Source: Cyclobacterium qasimii M12-11B (GTDB lineage: Bacteria; Bacteroidota; Bacteroidia; Cytophagales; Cyclobacteriaceae). From it: DNA of 64,000 bases. Positions 56,907 to 64,000 of this stretch are shown one piece after another. The position numbers and the translations under genes are program-made. The DNA lies in assembly GCF_000427295.1 (NCBI RefSeq), contig NZ_ATNM01000109.1, positions 62,001 to 126,000 on the forward strand, given 5' to 3'. The notes beneath the pieces were generated by a model that was given only the letters and a program-made list of their open reading frames with translations, ran no database searches and had not been told where the DNA came from. The first letter of the stretch is position 1. Each line of letters starts with the position of its first letter.

Positions 56907-59216
56907 TTATCTGTTTCTTCTTATCAACTCTTCTTCTGTAATATAACCGTCATTGTTTTTATCTCGTTGATCAAAGTTTTCTTTCAATTTACCTTTGGCT
57001 TCTGATTTAGCGATTTTCCCATCTTTGTTAACATCCATATTCGTCAGCATTTTCTTGAAGGAAGGGGCTGCAGTTTTTAAACCCTGACTATTATCTCTTT
57101 GTCGATTTTGCGGTGCATGCTCGGTTGTTTGAACGGACTCCTCCGGGATAGTCTCAGTATTTTCTGTGTGGTTGATATCTCTAACGGATCTTACATAATT
57201 ATAAACATACCTAACATCACCTTGTGGTCCAAAATACTGAGGATAATCCTGTTTGTTTCCACTTTTTGGGTCGCTTCTTTGGGCGCCAGCACCATGAACA
57301 TCCATCAATCTACCATTCATTTGTCCTTGTGCTTCCCCGAAGGCAACATAAACAGCATGTGCAGAGGGGTTTTGTCCATCTAAGTGTGTTGTGCTCGTCC
57401 AGTAAAAAGGATACTGTCCAGGGTTTCCATCCGGATCTTTGATTTGAGTTGCTTCAAAAACAGGATTTATTGCCGCTGAATGGGTTGTTTGTGGAGAGCG
57501 AGTATAATCCACGATACTCTGTAGTTCTTTTGCATTGGGCAAACGCCAATCTGAATGTGACCCTAGCTCAATGTTTTCGGCGTAGCGTAGGGCTTCTTCC
57601 CAGTCTTTACCCATACCATCATCCGTTTTTTGCCACATTAATCCAGTCGCGTAATCACTCACCGTTCCATCACCATTGTCTATAAAATTATTCTTGCCAT
57701 AATCTGTGTTTCCACGTACTAAACGGAAATACATTTTGTTGTCAGCACCTGTTTTTGGATTGTATTTCGGATAGCCTTTAATCCGGCCATCTACAAAATT
57801 AACTCCGAATATGGTTGCATCAGTTCTCATGGTTTTTCCAACATATACTGTTGATGACCAGGTTTGTGCATCAATTTCCCGTTCTCCTATTTTACTGCCA
57901 CCAAGCGGTTGATTAAAGTAATCTGTATCAATAAACATTTCTATGGCAGTAGCTCCTTTTACTTTTCCGGTGAACTGTATCAGCGAATAAAGCTCTTTAA
58001 TTGTAGGTACTCTCCAGTCAGAATAGCTCCCTAACTTAGCATTTTTTGCTTTTTGAGTGGCTTCTTCCAGCGTCAATTTTGTACCCATATCCTGTTCCCA
58101 CATTAAGCCCGTGACATTATCTGATATTGTGCCGTCGCCATTGTCTGTGTATAAGGGCTGATTACCAGTATAGTTGTCATCTTGTCCGTAAAAAGAGTCT
58201 CCCGCAGATGGCCTGGAAATTTCTTCCGTATCTGAATAAAAACCTTGTACGTTTGTATCGACAATGGGGTAATTGTCCTTCAAACTTGAATGCTTGCTTG
58301 TAGTACTATTTTGTTTGAGCGGTAAAGACATTAAGTCTTCTCCATATATAATTGTGCCTGAATAATTTTTGCGTATTTCGACAGTTGTAGCTTCTTGATC
58401 AACATATGTAAAATTGAAATGTGACAAGACTAAATTTTTTACATTGGCTTCTTTCGCCATTTGAGAACTTTCTGCTAGATTAACGTGCGCTTTTTCCCTG
58501 CTTTTAGTGCTTTTTCTATTGTTATTACTTTTTGCAGCATTTCTTTGCTCTCCTAACTCAATAGCCCCACCAGCATCCATTATTAAATAATCGGCATTGT
58601 TAGCCAAAATAGGTAAAGATTCAGAATAGGTTAAGTCTCCAGAAATTACGATAGATTCTTTTCCTGCATCAAAACGATAGGCAAAGGTTGCAATAGCATG
58701 GTTTACAGCTGTGTAGGTGATTTTTATATCTCCAATATAGAATGGGGTGTTTCCGGTCAAGTCTTTAGCGGTGAAGTTCGTTTTAACATCGCTTATACTT
58801 CTTCCTGATTTTGAGAGTCGATAGGCTATATCTTCTTCATAAATGCTCAGGATATTATCTACCATTGTAGCAGTAGGTTTGGGTCCGGCAACAATTATGC
58901 TGTTTCCCCCAAGAAGCGACTGTATAAAAATAGGGGTAAACTCCTCATTATGGTCTAAATGATGATGTGTAAAAAGGAAGCCGTCAATGGCCTTAATTTT
59001 AGTGTTGTTTTTGTTCAAATTGGCCTGAGTCCCATTCCCCATATCCACCAAAATTTGAGTGTTTTTGTAGGCTATTAGTACCGAAGGTCCCGAACGTTCT
59101 GTGTTAAATTTAGGTGAGCCAGAGCCAATTATTGTAGCGGATAAATGCTTGTTATTTTCTTGGGCAAAAAGTTGTGAGCCAAGGCAAGTTATTATTAAAA
59201 CCAAGTATTTTATCAT
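56907..59216 (-). CDS. Fusion protein: metallo-beta-lactamase fold, two Lcl/DUF1566 domains and EF-hand pair
   Basis: From ATG 59216 (MIKYLVLIITCLGSQLFAQ, a signal peptide) the 769-residue protein has a metallo-beta-lactamase domain at about 20-270 with FLFTHHHLDHNEEF (HxHxDH) and LVLSHFNFTYV. Two DUF1566/Lcl-type domains follow (DNGDGTISDNVTGLMWEQ near 360 and DNGDGTVSDYATGLMWQK near 525), each with a WR.PT or WRLP motif (SDWRVPTIKEL, SDWRLPNAKEL). The C-terminus carries two EF-hand loops, DVNKDGKIAKSE and DKNNDGYITEEE. The combination suggests a calcium-dependent, secreted, adhesive or lectin-like protein with a hydrolase-like domain. Confidence 0.87.
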   Translation of the reverse strand: MIKYLVLIITCLGSQLFAQENNKHLSATIIGSGSPKFNTERSGPSVLIAYKNTQILVDMGNGTQANLNKNNTKIKAIDGFLFTHHHLDHNEEFTPIFIQSLLGGNSIIVAGPKPTATMVDNILSIYEEDIAYRLSKSGRSISDVKTNFTAKDLTGNTPFYIGDIKITYTAVNHAIATFAYRFDAGKESIVISGDLTYSESLPILANNADYLIMDAGGAIELGEQRNAAKSNNNRKSTKSREKAHVNLAESSQMAKEANVKNLVLSHFNFTYVDQEATTVEIRKNYSGTIIYGEDLMSLPLKQNSTTSKHSSLKDNYPIVDTNVQGFYSDTEEISRPSAGDSFYGQDDNYTGNQPLYTDNGDGTISDNVTGLMWEQDMGTKLTLEEATQKAKNAKLGSYSDWRVPTIKELYSLIQFTGKVKGATAIEMFIDTDYFNQPLGGSKIGEREIDAQTWSSTVYVGKTMRTDATIFGVNFVDGRIKGYPKYNPKTGADNKMYFRLVRGNTDYGKNNFIDNGDGTVSDYATGLMWQKTDDGMGKDWEEALRYAENIELGSHSDWRLPNAKELQSIVDYTRSPQTTHSAAINPVFEATQIKDPDGNPGQYPFYWTSTTHLDGQNPSAHAVYVAFGEAQGQMNGRLMDVHGAGAQRSDPKSGNKQDYPQYFGPQGDVRYVYNYVRSVRDINHTENTETIPEESVQTTEHAPQNRQRDNSQGLKTAAPSFKKMLTNMDVNKDGKIAKSEAKGKLKENFDQRDKNNDGYITEEELIRRNR

Positions 59217-59543
59217 TTGAAATCTTTTGCTTTTTAGACAGCTGTTTTTCAAAATGGTTTAATTTGGACAGGGAAAAAAATCAGAAAGCAAAACAATGAG
59301 CTCCAGCTAGCTTAATGGGACAGGTATGTCCGAAAGGTAAAACCAGCCTCATATTCCCTCCCAAATCCTTTACCTAATGAATAATAGCTACTGAAACAAA
59401 GAACCCTAGGCCATAGAACAACTTAAAATAAGTAACTTTTTCATTCTCCCAACGCAAAAAAATAAAAGGAGAAAACCATTCCCCATAGTAACCCTAATTA
59501 CCAACATCACTTCAATGTTTCATTGAAGTCTACCCTGAACTTT

Positions 59544-59592
59544 CTCAGGGTTCAACATTGCATTCAGACTAGGCTGTTCCAGCCGTCAGAAT
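59544..59592. repeat. Short dispersed repeat, copy 2
   Basis: It matches the 56001-56050 block with about 90% identity by eye, including the TTCAACATTGCATTCAGACT core. It lies 24 bases from the end of the 59616 gene. The surrounding 59217-59615 gap holds no accepted gene. Confidence 0.8.
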
Positions 59593-59615
59593 GCTTAGTT
59601 ATTGTACACCGTTTT

Positions 59616-60143
59616 TTATTTGTTCAATAATTTATTCATTTGTTCAATAGAGTTGGTGTAGTCTGATATTTTCTGTCCTTGTCCAATATGAATGGGACTT
59701 GTATTCAGTCGGTTCGTCAAATCTTTGACTGGCATATTTTCTAAATTACCAAACTCCTCTTTCCACCAGTCAAGAGATCTTAGACTATGATTTTGAAAAC
59801 CGGTAGTACTTCTGTCATTGTCAGTAGGAAGGAAGTCTAGTCCACCAATAATTGAGTCAAGGTTTTTAAACTCAGTTATTATTCCGTCATAAATTAGTTG
59901 AGAGTAAAGAGTATCTTTAAAAACTTGGTCAATATTGGTTAATTCTGAGGATTTAATATTTGTTAGAATTACATTGTACTTGGTAAGTCCGTTTGTAATT
60001 AACCAGCATTTTTTTCTTTCAACATAGAAAACTGTGGCGTTCCATTTTCCAAGAATTCCGGATTCAGTTTTTTTGTCGGCCGTGATTAGTTTCTTGACCA
60101 ACTTTTCCAACTTTTTGCTTGTATGTATTTTCGTTTTTCTCAA
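59616..60143 (-). CDS. DUF6933-like protein, start codon uncertain next to a group II intron remnant
   Basis: The 175-residue frame begins at TTG 60143. It has the DUF6933-like order IHTSKKLEKLVKKL, ESGILGKWNATVFYVERKK, CWLITNGLTKYNVILTNI. No ATG lies in frame before the next upstream stop (60186), and the intron remnant begins about 20 bases upstream, so the native start may have been lost or displaced. A normal start would lie within this segment. The function is unknown. Confidence 0.65.
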   Translation of the reverse strand: MRKTKIHTSKKLEKLVKKLITADKKTESGILGKWNATVFYVERKKCWLITNGLTKYNVILTNIKSSELTNIDQVFKDTLYSQLIYDGIITEFKNLDSIIGGLDFLPTDNDRSTTGFQNHSLRSLDWWKEEFGNLENMPVKDLTNRLNTSPIHIGQGQKISDYTNSIEQMNKLLNK

Positions 60144-60159
60144 AATGGTGTAGTAGAGT

Positions 60160-60790
60160 AGAGCCTGATAGCCTACTTTATTTAATTACCTATAAAGATA
60201 ATAATAAGCAGTAAACTATCAGCGCCCCCTTCATCAAACCGTACGTGAACTTTTCGCTCATACGGCTTACCGATAGAGTTCTTTACCTGCTTTTTACATG
60301 AATCTACCCAGCACGTGTATAAACCATTGACTAAATGAATCACATCTGCTTTCTTTTCATATTTGAACAAACGTATAGCGACATTTAGAATCAATTACTT
60401 ATTAATTCAGCTGAGAAGGTCTAAGCCAGTACTGAAAGTATCCATTCTATATTCCCTTCTCTAAAGTAGATCCCCTTCCCTATTTATGCTTTTGTTCACA
60501 CTACAATCGTAACTACTATGGGTTCACGCTTACGCATTACGGCTTGGTCATTTGAGCATAACGAGCTTCAGCGAAACCCTCACGAGTTTAACTGTCGGAA
60601 GCTCTTCTAAATAAACAGCAAATTATTTAGATAGAATTTAGACCTACTGGATTACCACAGCTTCGTGGTACACCAACGTTCCCGCTATGAAACGTGTCCC
60701 GAAGGGCAATTTTTTATAGCCATTGTTAAACGAATCCTGCTAAGGCAGGAAGCCGGCAGTTATTGCCGTTTCTTCCTACATTAGACTTAT
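60160..60790 (-). ncRNA. Group II intron remnant, domain V and VI visible, no reverse transcriptase
   Basis: On the minus strand 60236-60268 reads AAGCCGTATGAG, GCGAAAAG, TTCACGTACGGTTT: a domain V hairpin with the AGC triad, GNRA-type GAAA loop and the bulge region. Domain VI-like arms CTGATAG and CTATCAG bracket 60165-60222. Upstream to about 60790 the sequence is compact, GC-richer and resembles domain I-IV ribozyme sequence. No reverse transcriptase frame is present. The 5' end was not located, and the boundaries here are approximate. It lies directly beside the 59616 gene start. Confidence 0.6.
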
Positions 60791-60932
60791 CGTTAATATT
60801 CAACATTTTAAGCTATGAGAAAACCATCCCCATAGTAAACTCAATTACCAAGTGTAGTGGGGGCCTTGAGCCTTTTGAAGGGGTCCGCCCGTTAGCGGGC
60901 TTTGTCTAGTCTAGCAAGTACTTTTATCTAGC

Positions 60933-61658
60933 CTATCTGTAACTAACGACCAAGAATTTGGCTTCAGTATCTCCAATGTTTTCCAAAGCATGTTTACAAG
61001 CCTCATGCCAATGAATATCACCCGAATTAAATTCTTTATCGAGTTTATCTGCCTTATCGGATTCGTATTTTAAGTTATAATCATTCAGTGAATAAATAAT
61101 ACGGTTTATTCCCGAATGCATTGGAATACTTTTTCCTACGGGTAAATTTACCTGTGTAATCTTAAAATCTTCATTTTCGAATAAAGCCTCGGAGAAGTCA
61201 GGTGATACTGAAGTTACATCGTTTTCAACTGTATTCTCTCCGCATTCTGGCAAATCTGTGCTTTTTTTGGTGAATACTAACCATTCGGCCAGTGTGGTTC
61301 CACTATTCTTTGCGGCATGGGTTCCCGCCTCATGAAAATGAACATCTCCCTTTTTCCAAGCTTTAGTACCCAATTTTTTACCTTGCTCTTCCCAATCAAT
61401 TGAATAATCAGTTAATGCATAAATCACTCGTGTTAATCCATCATGTGTTGGTTGGGATTCTCCGGAAGCCAAACTGACTTTCGATACTTTAGCATATTCA
61501 TTTTCGAATAGAACAGTAGGATTAACAGTTTTAACAGCAAGTTCTTCTGGGAGTTTGTCTTTATTGATGTCTTTTTTCTTATTGTTTTTACACGAAATAA
61601 AAGCTGATGTAAAAGCTATTATAGCAAATACGAATAAAAATTGTTTTGAACGTTTCAT
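60933..61658 (-). CDS. Lipoprotein with two tandem cupin-like domains
   Basis: The 241-residue protein has a lipoprotein signal (LFVFAIIAFTSAFISC, cysteine near residue 23). Two repeated cupin-like domains follow: LFENEYAKVSKVSLASGESQ with GDVHFHEAGTHAAKN, and LFENEDFKITQVNLPVGKSI with GDIHWHEACKHALEN. Each copy has two histidines that could bind a metal. It may be a periplasmic metal-dependent small-molecule binding or isomerase protein. The natural ligand is unknown. Confidence 0.8.
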   Translation of the reverse strand: MKRSKQFLFVFAIIAFTSAFISCKNNKKKDINKDKLPEELAVKTVNPTVLFENEYAKVSKVSLASGESQPTHDGLTRVIYALTDYSIDWEEQGKKLGTKAWKKGDVHFHEAGTHAAKNSGTTLAEWLVFTKKSTDLPECGENTVENDVTSVSPDFSEALFENEDFKITQVNLPVGKSIPMHSGINRIIYSLNDYNLKYESDKADKLDKEFNSGDIHWHEACKHALENIGDTEAKFLVVSYR

Positions 61659-61930
61659 GATATTTAAATTTTAGATTTAATAATATTGTGTTTTCTGTAT
61701 CAGAATACTATAGTTAATCTCTTCAAATACGAAATGTAAATTTTAATAGAAGTTTGATTATTAACAATGATCTCTATCAGGATTTGACTTACTAGTAAAT
61801 CTTTAATTGTTTGTCTCTTATTAGGTCGAGAGCTTATGTATTGACTACAATAATAGTATATACATGATTAGCTTAGGAGTTGTGTATATATATACTATGC
61901 ACTTAACTCTTTCTGCTTATTTTATATTTT

Positions 61931-62260
61931 AAATTAAGTGTTTCAGGCAAGGAACTTAGTGGCTACCCTAAAGTTTTAATGGAAATTGTAAAAATAGACT
62001 GATGAGCTCTAAAAGCAAGTATTTTGATAGCCAGAAAAGCAATATATCTAGAAGAATTGATTGATCCAGGTTAGCTATTCCAGGGTGCTTTTGCTGAGGC
62101 TTTTTAATCTTGATTAAATCCAGTTACATTTTCAAATCACCCAAGGCTTAAAAAACAATCAGGGAAAACAACCCCTATAATACCCACAATTACCCCCAAA
62201 TTGGATCCTTCGACAGGTTCAGGGTCCAGTTTGGTGACTTTTACAGTTGTGAGGAGGTTT
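61931..62260. repeat. Decayed copy of a long intergenic repeat
   Basis: This segment shares blocks with 63113-63340, including AAATTAAGTGTTTC, TTTTAATGGAAA, TAGACTG, CAGTTACATTTTCAAAT and a CAGGGTCCA end. An internal region differs. No open frame in this copy is convincing. It lies in the 664-bp gap between the cupin gene and the 62323 gene. Confidence 0.65.
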
Positions 62261-62322
62261 AATTATTACTGGGCCTTATTTTCTTCCTAATTGGCTATTT
62301 ACAACACCTTTAATCTCTCTAA

Positions 62323-63087
62323 TTAAACCAATTCGGGTAGCTTTAAAAGTTGGCCTGTAAGCCAAAATTGACCTTGTATCAGTCCCCCAACCTGTGGATC
62401 AGTGGAAAAGAGTTCTAAATCTGCTACCACATCAATTTCACCTCCCAAAGTATCCACAAGCATCCACTGAAATTCCTGACCGGTTAAATCATTTCTTTTC
62501 TTATCTGATTCTTTAATTGTTCCGGAAATTAAGCCTGCTGCTACTGCTAAACTAAGGTCAAGGTTTGCATTAGAACTGAATAATCCACTCGGCACAAAGG
62601 ATTGAGCTGCCCATTTCTGTTCACCTTCCTGCCCCTGTTCAAATGCTTTTTCATTTTCATAGTAATCAATGTCTTGAGCAAATGCTGACAGTTGTATTTC
62701 AATGCTTTGTGGAAACTTTATACTTCCCAATGATTTATGGTTTGGAACATCAAAAACAAATGGATAAGCCCCACTTTCAGGATTGCCTGGTTCAGTTGGA
62801 TCAGCCCATGAATGAAATGCCCCATCTAAGGCACTTATTTCCCTATCAATATTAGCTATCAAGCAAACGGTTCTTTTACTAATCCCTTTATAATAAGGGT
62901 TTACCCCAATCAATTCGTGCTTCGTATTACTTTGAATCCAAAGTTCAGCTCCAGAAGGATCTGAATACTGAAAATAAGTACCTTTATCAGTTTTGATCGA
63001 GCTAGCTTTTGCATAAGCTTTCTTAGCCAATATGTAAAATTCCTCTTCACTATCAATGTCAAATCCTATAGCTGATAAATTACTCAT
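62323..63087 (-). CDS. Hypothetical protein
   Basis: From ATG 63087 (MSNLSAIGFDIDSEEEFYIL) the frame encodes 254 residues without a signal peptide. It shows a mixed alpha/beta pattern (FYILAKKAYAKASSIKTDKG, YPFVFDVPNHKSLGSIKFPQ, LDLSLAVAAGLISGTIKE), and no family was recognised. The ATG start is chosen because the longer frame enters the repeat that lies upstream. Confidence 0.75.
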   Translation of the reverse strand: MSNLSAIGFDIDSEEEFYILAKKAYAKASSIKTDKGTYFQYSDPSGAELWIQSNTKHELIGVNPYYKGISKRTVCLIANIDREISALDGAFHSWADPTEPGNPESGAYPFVFDVPNHKSLGSIKFPQSIEIQLSAFAQDIDYYENEKAFEQGQEGEQKWAAQSFVPSGLFSSNANLDLSLAVAAGLISGTIKESDKKRNDLTGQEFQWMLVDTLGGEIDVVADLELFSTDPQVGGLIQGQFWLTGQLLKLPELV

Positions 63088-63112
63088 TCTTTCTCTTTTT
63101 AAATGCCCCGTT

Positions 63113-63340
63113 AAATTAAGTATTTCGAACAAGTAACCCATTGGAGACCATTAAATTTTAATGGAAACTGATAAATCTAGACTGCAACGCGCTATAAGCA
63201 TATGCTGCAGCGGCCTTCTTAAAATCAGTTACATTTCCCAAATGCTCGACGCTTAAAAAAAACCCAAAAACCAGCCCCATCATTGGACCCTGAGCTTGTC
63301 GAGGGGCCAGGGTCCACTTATTGGCTTGTCCAGTTGTAAG
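63113..63340. repeat. Less decayed copy of a long intergenic repeat, protein-like on the minus strand
   Basis: The minus strand of this repeat reads SVEHLGNVTDFKKAAAAYAY SALQ, which resembles protein but has no start in context. It shares its ends with 61931-62260. A CCCTGAGCTTGTCGAGGGGC motif and an inverted GGACCCT/AGGGTCC repeat lie near 63290-63320. It sits between the ClC gene end and the 62323 gene start. Confidence 0.65.
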
Positions 63341-63369
63341 AATATTTGGAGATTTTAGGGCGTATTTCT

Positions 63370-64000
63370 TTATTCTTTTTCCATTTGTGAACCTATAAAA
63401 GGTATTCTCGGTGCTAAAAAATATCCTGTCAAACTCGCAAAGAATATTGGGGTTAAATGTCCAAATCCTGTCAGAGTAGCAAGTAGAATTGTTGTACTCA
63501 TTGGCGTTCGCGTTACACAAGCATTAATTGCCGCCATACAGCTGACTATCGCTAATGTCAAATTTATTGTCGGGAATAGTTGATGGATAATTAGTCCTAG
63601 TGTTGCTCCAACGAAAAACAGCGGAATAATAAAACCACCTCTCCAACCCGATGTTACGCTTATGGAAATGGCTATGATTTTAAAAACCAAAATGGAAAAC
63701 AAAAGCGTAATTGAAAAATTCCCTGACAATAGTTCGTTAATCTCGTGATGTCCGAAGTATCGGGTTAATGGAAAATAAAACGCAATAATACCTAATAAAA
63801 CTCCTCCAATCAGTGTTTTCACATAAATAGGTATTGGTTTTTTCTCGAAAATTGTTTTGAAAAATTTGGTGCAAAAAATAAAAACCCAGCCAAAAGCAGC
63901 TCCAATTATAGCGAACAGAATCGCATAAGCAAAATCGAAAATACCTGAATATTCATAAGATGATAAGTCCCATATTGGGCCAAGTCCCAAATGAATGATT
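63370..64000 (-). CDS. ClC-type chloride channel/transporter, C-terminal half (cut by window edge)
   Basis: The frame is open at the window edge (IIH precedes the L of LGLGPIW) and ends at 63370, giving about 209 residues of the C-terminal half of a ClC protein. Family pattern: LIGGVLLGIIAFYFPLTRYF, the SGWRGGFIIPLFFVGATLG segment (the GxFxP motif region), and AAINACVTRTPMSTTILLAT. The channel/antiporter N-terminus lies outside. The rest cannot be judged. It would move chloride or fluoride across the inner membrane. Confidence 0.87.
   Translation of the reverse strand, partial: IIHLGLGPIWDLSSYEYSGIFDFAYAILFAIIGAAFGWVFIFCTKFFKTIFEKKPIPIYVKTLIGGVLLGIIAFYFPLTRYFGHHEINELLSGNFSITLLFSILVFKIIAISISVTSGWRGGFIIPLFFVGATLGLIIHQLFPTINLTLAIVSCMAAINACVTRTPMSTTILLATLTGFGHLTPIFFASLTGYFLAPRIPFIGSQMEKE

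Noticed and set aside
60182-60394. A 70-codon frame on the minus strand that looks like a small protein
   Set aside because: It lies across the group II intron domain V and its sequence follows the ribozyme hairpin, so it is more likely RNA structure than protein.
63158-63520. A 120-codon frame overlapping the end of the ClC gene
   Set aside because: Part of it is the ClC gene in another frame and part is the intergenic repeat, so it is not a gene of its own.

Overview
The window looks like a chromosome segment of a marine or saline Bacteroidota bacterium of the Cytophagales/Cyclobacteriaceae kind (Cyclobacterium, Algoriphagus and Echinicola are similar; genus is an inference). Grounds: a SusC/SusD pair with a dedicated ECF sigma/FecR anti-sigma system, many lipoprotein signal peptides, secreted sugar-active enzymes (GH117-type glycosidase, sulfatase), PVC-type haem c dehydrogenases, about 40% G+C, and AT-rich gaps with few Shine-Dalgarno sequences. 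No rRNA, tRNA, CRISPR array or phage module was seen.

Layout. 1-7.5 kb (minus): sigma factor, anti-sigma factor, SusC and SusD, then a truncated HpcH/HpaI aldolase. 8.0-12.1 kb (plus): moaD-moaE-moaA-moeA-xdhC, a molybdenum cofactor cluster. 12.4-13.1 kb: higBA toxin-antitoxin. 13.1-16.4 kb (minus): esterase, frameshifted zinc alcohol dehydrogenase, GH117 enzyme. 16.5-22.2 kb: accessory region with a large lipoprotein, remnants of a REP-associated transposase (RAYT) with hairpins, and two toxin-antitoxin modules (MntA-HepT, ParDE) between 223-bp direct repeats. 22.3-24.0 kb: frameshifted sulfatase. 24.5-29.2 kb (minus): KduD-like dehydrogenase, sorbitol-type dehydrogenase, sterol desaturase family protein, amidohydrolase. 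29.6-39.9 kb: PVC-type dehydrogenase/cytochrome c, phosphoesterase, flavoprotein, Fur-family regulator, three short-chain dehydrogenase or DUF genes, polysaccharide deacetylase. 40.3-42.6 kb: kdgK-yhcH-eda, the 2-keto-3-deoxygluconate branch. 42.7-46.6 kb: small secreted proteins including a tandem gene-plus-promoter duplication, a methyltransferase and a thioesterase. 47.2-52.0 kb: SGNH protein and a second large haem c dehydrogenase. 52.2-64 kb (minus): vWA protein, YwqK-repeat protein, MBL/Lcl/EF-hand fusion, DUF6933-like gene next to a group II intron remnant, double-cupin lipoprotein, and the C-terminal half of a ClC channel.

How it fits together. SusCD imports an oligosaccharide. GH117, sulfatase and dehydrogenases point to sulfated algal polysaccharide use. 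KduD-like, KdgK and Eda feed 2-keto-3-deoxygluconate into pyruvate and glyceraldehyde 3-phosphate. The Moco cluster with XdhC implies a molybdenum hydroxylase elsewhere.

Four genes carry five single-base frameshifts, and each is repaired by adding one base, mostly in a homopolymer. This means either sequence deletions in the assembly or real decay. Several dispersed repeat families (RAYT hairpins, a 49-nt palindrome family, other intergenic repeats) run through the window and are the least explained structure in it.
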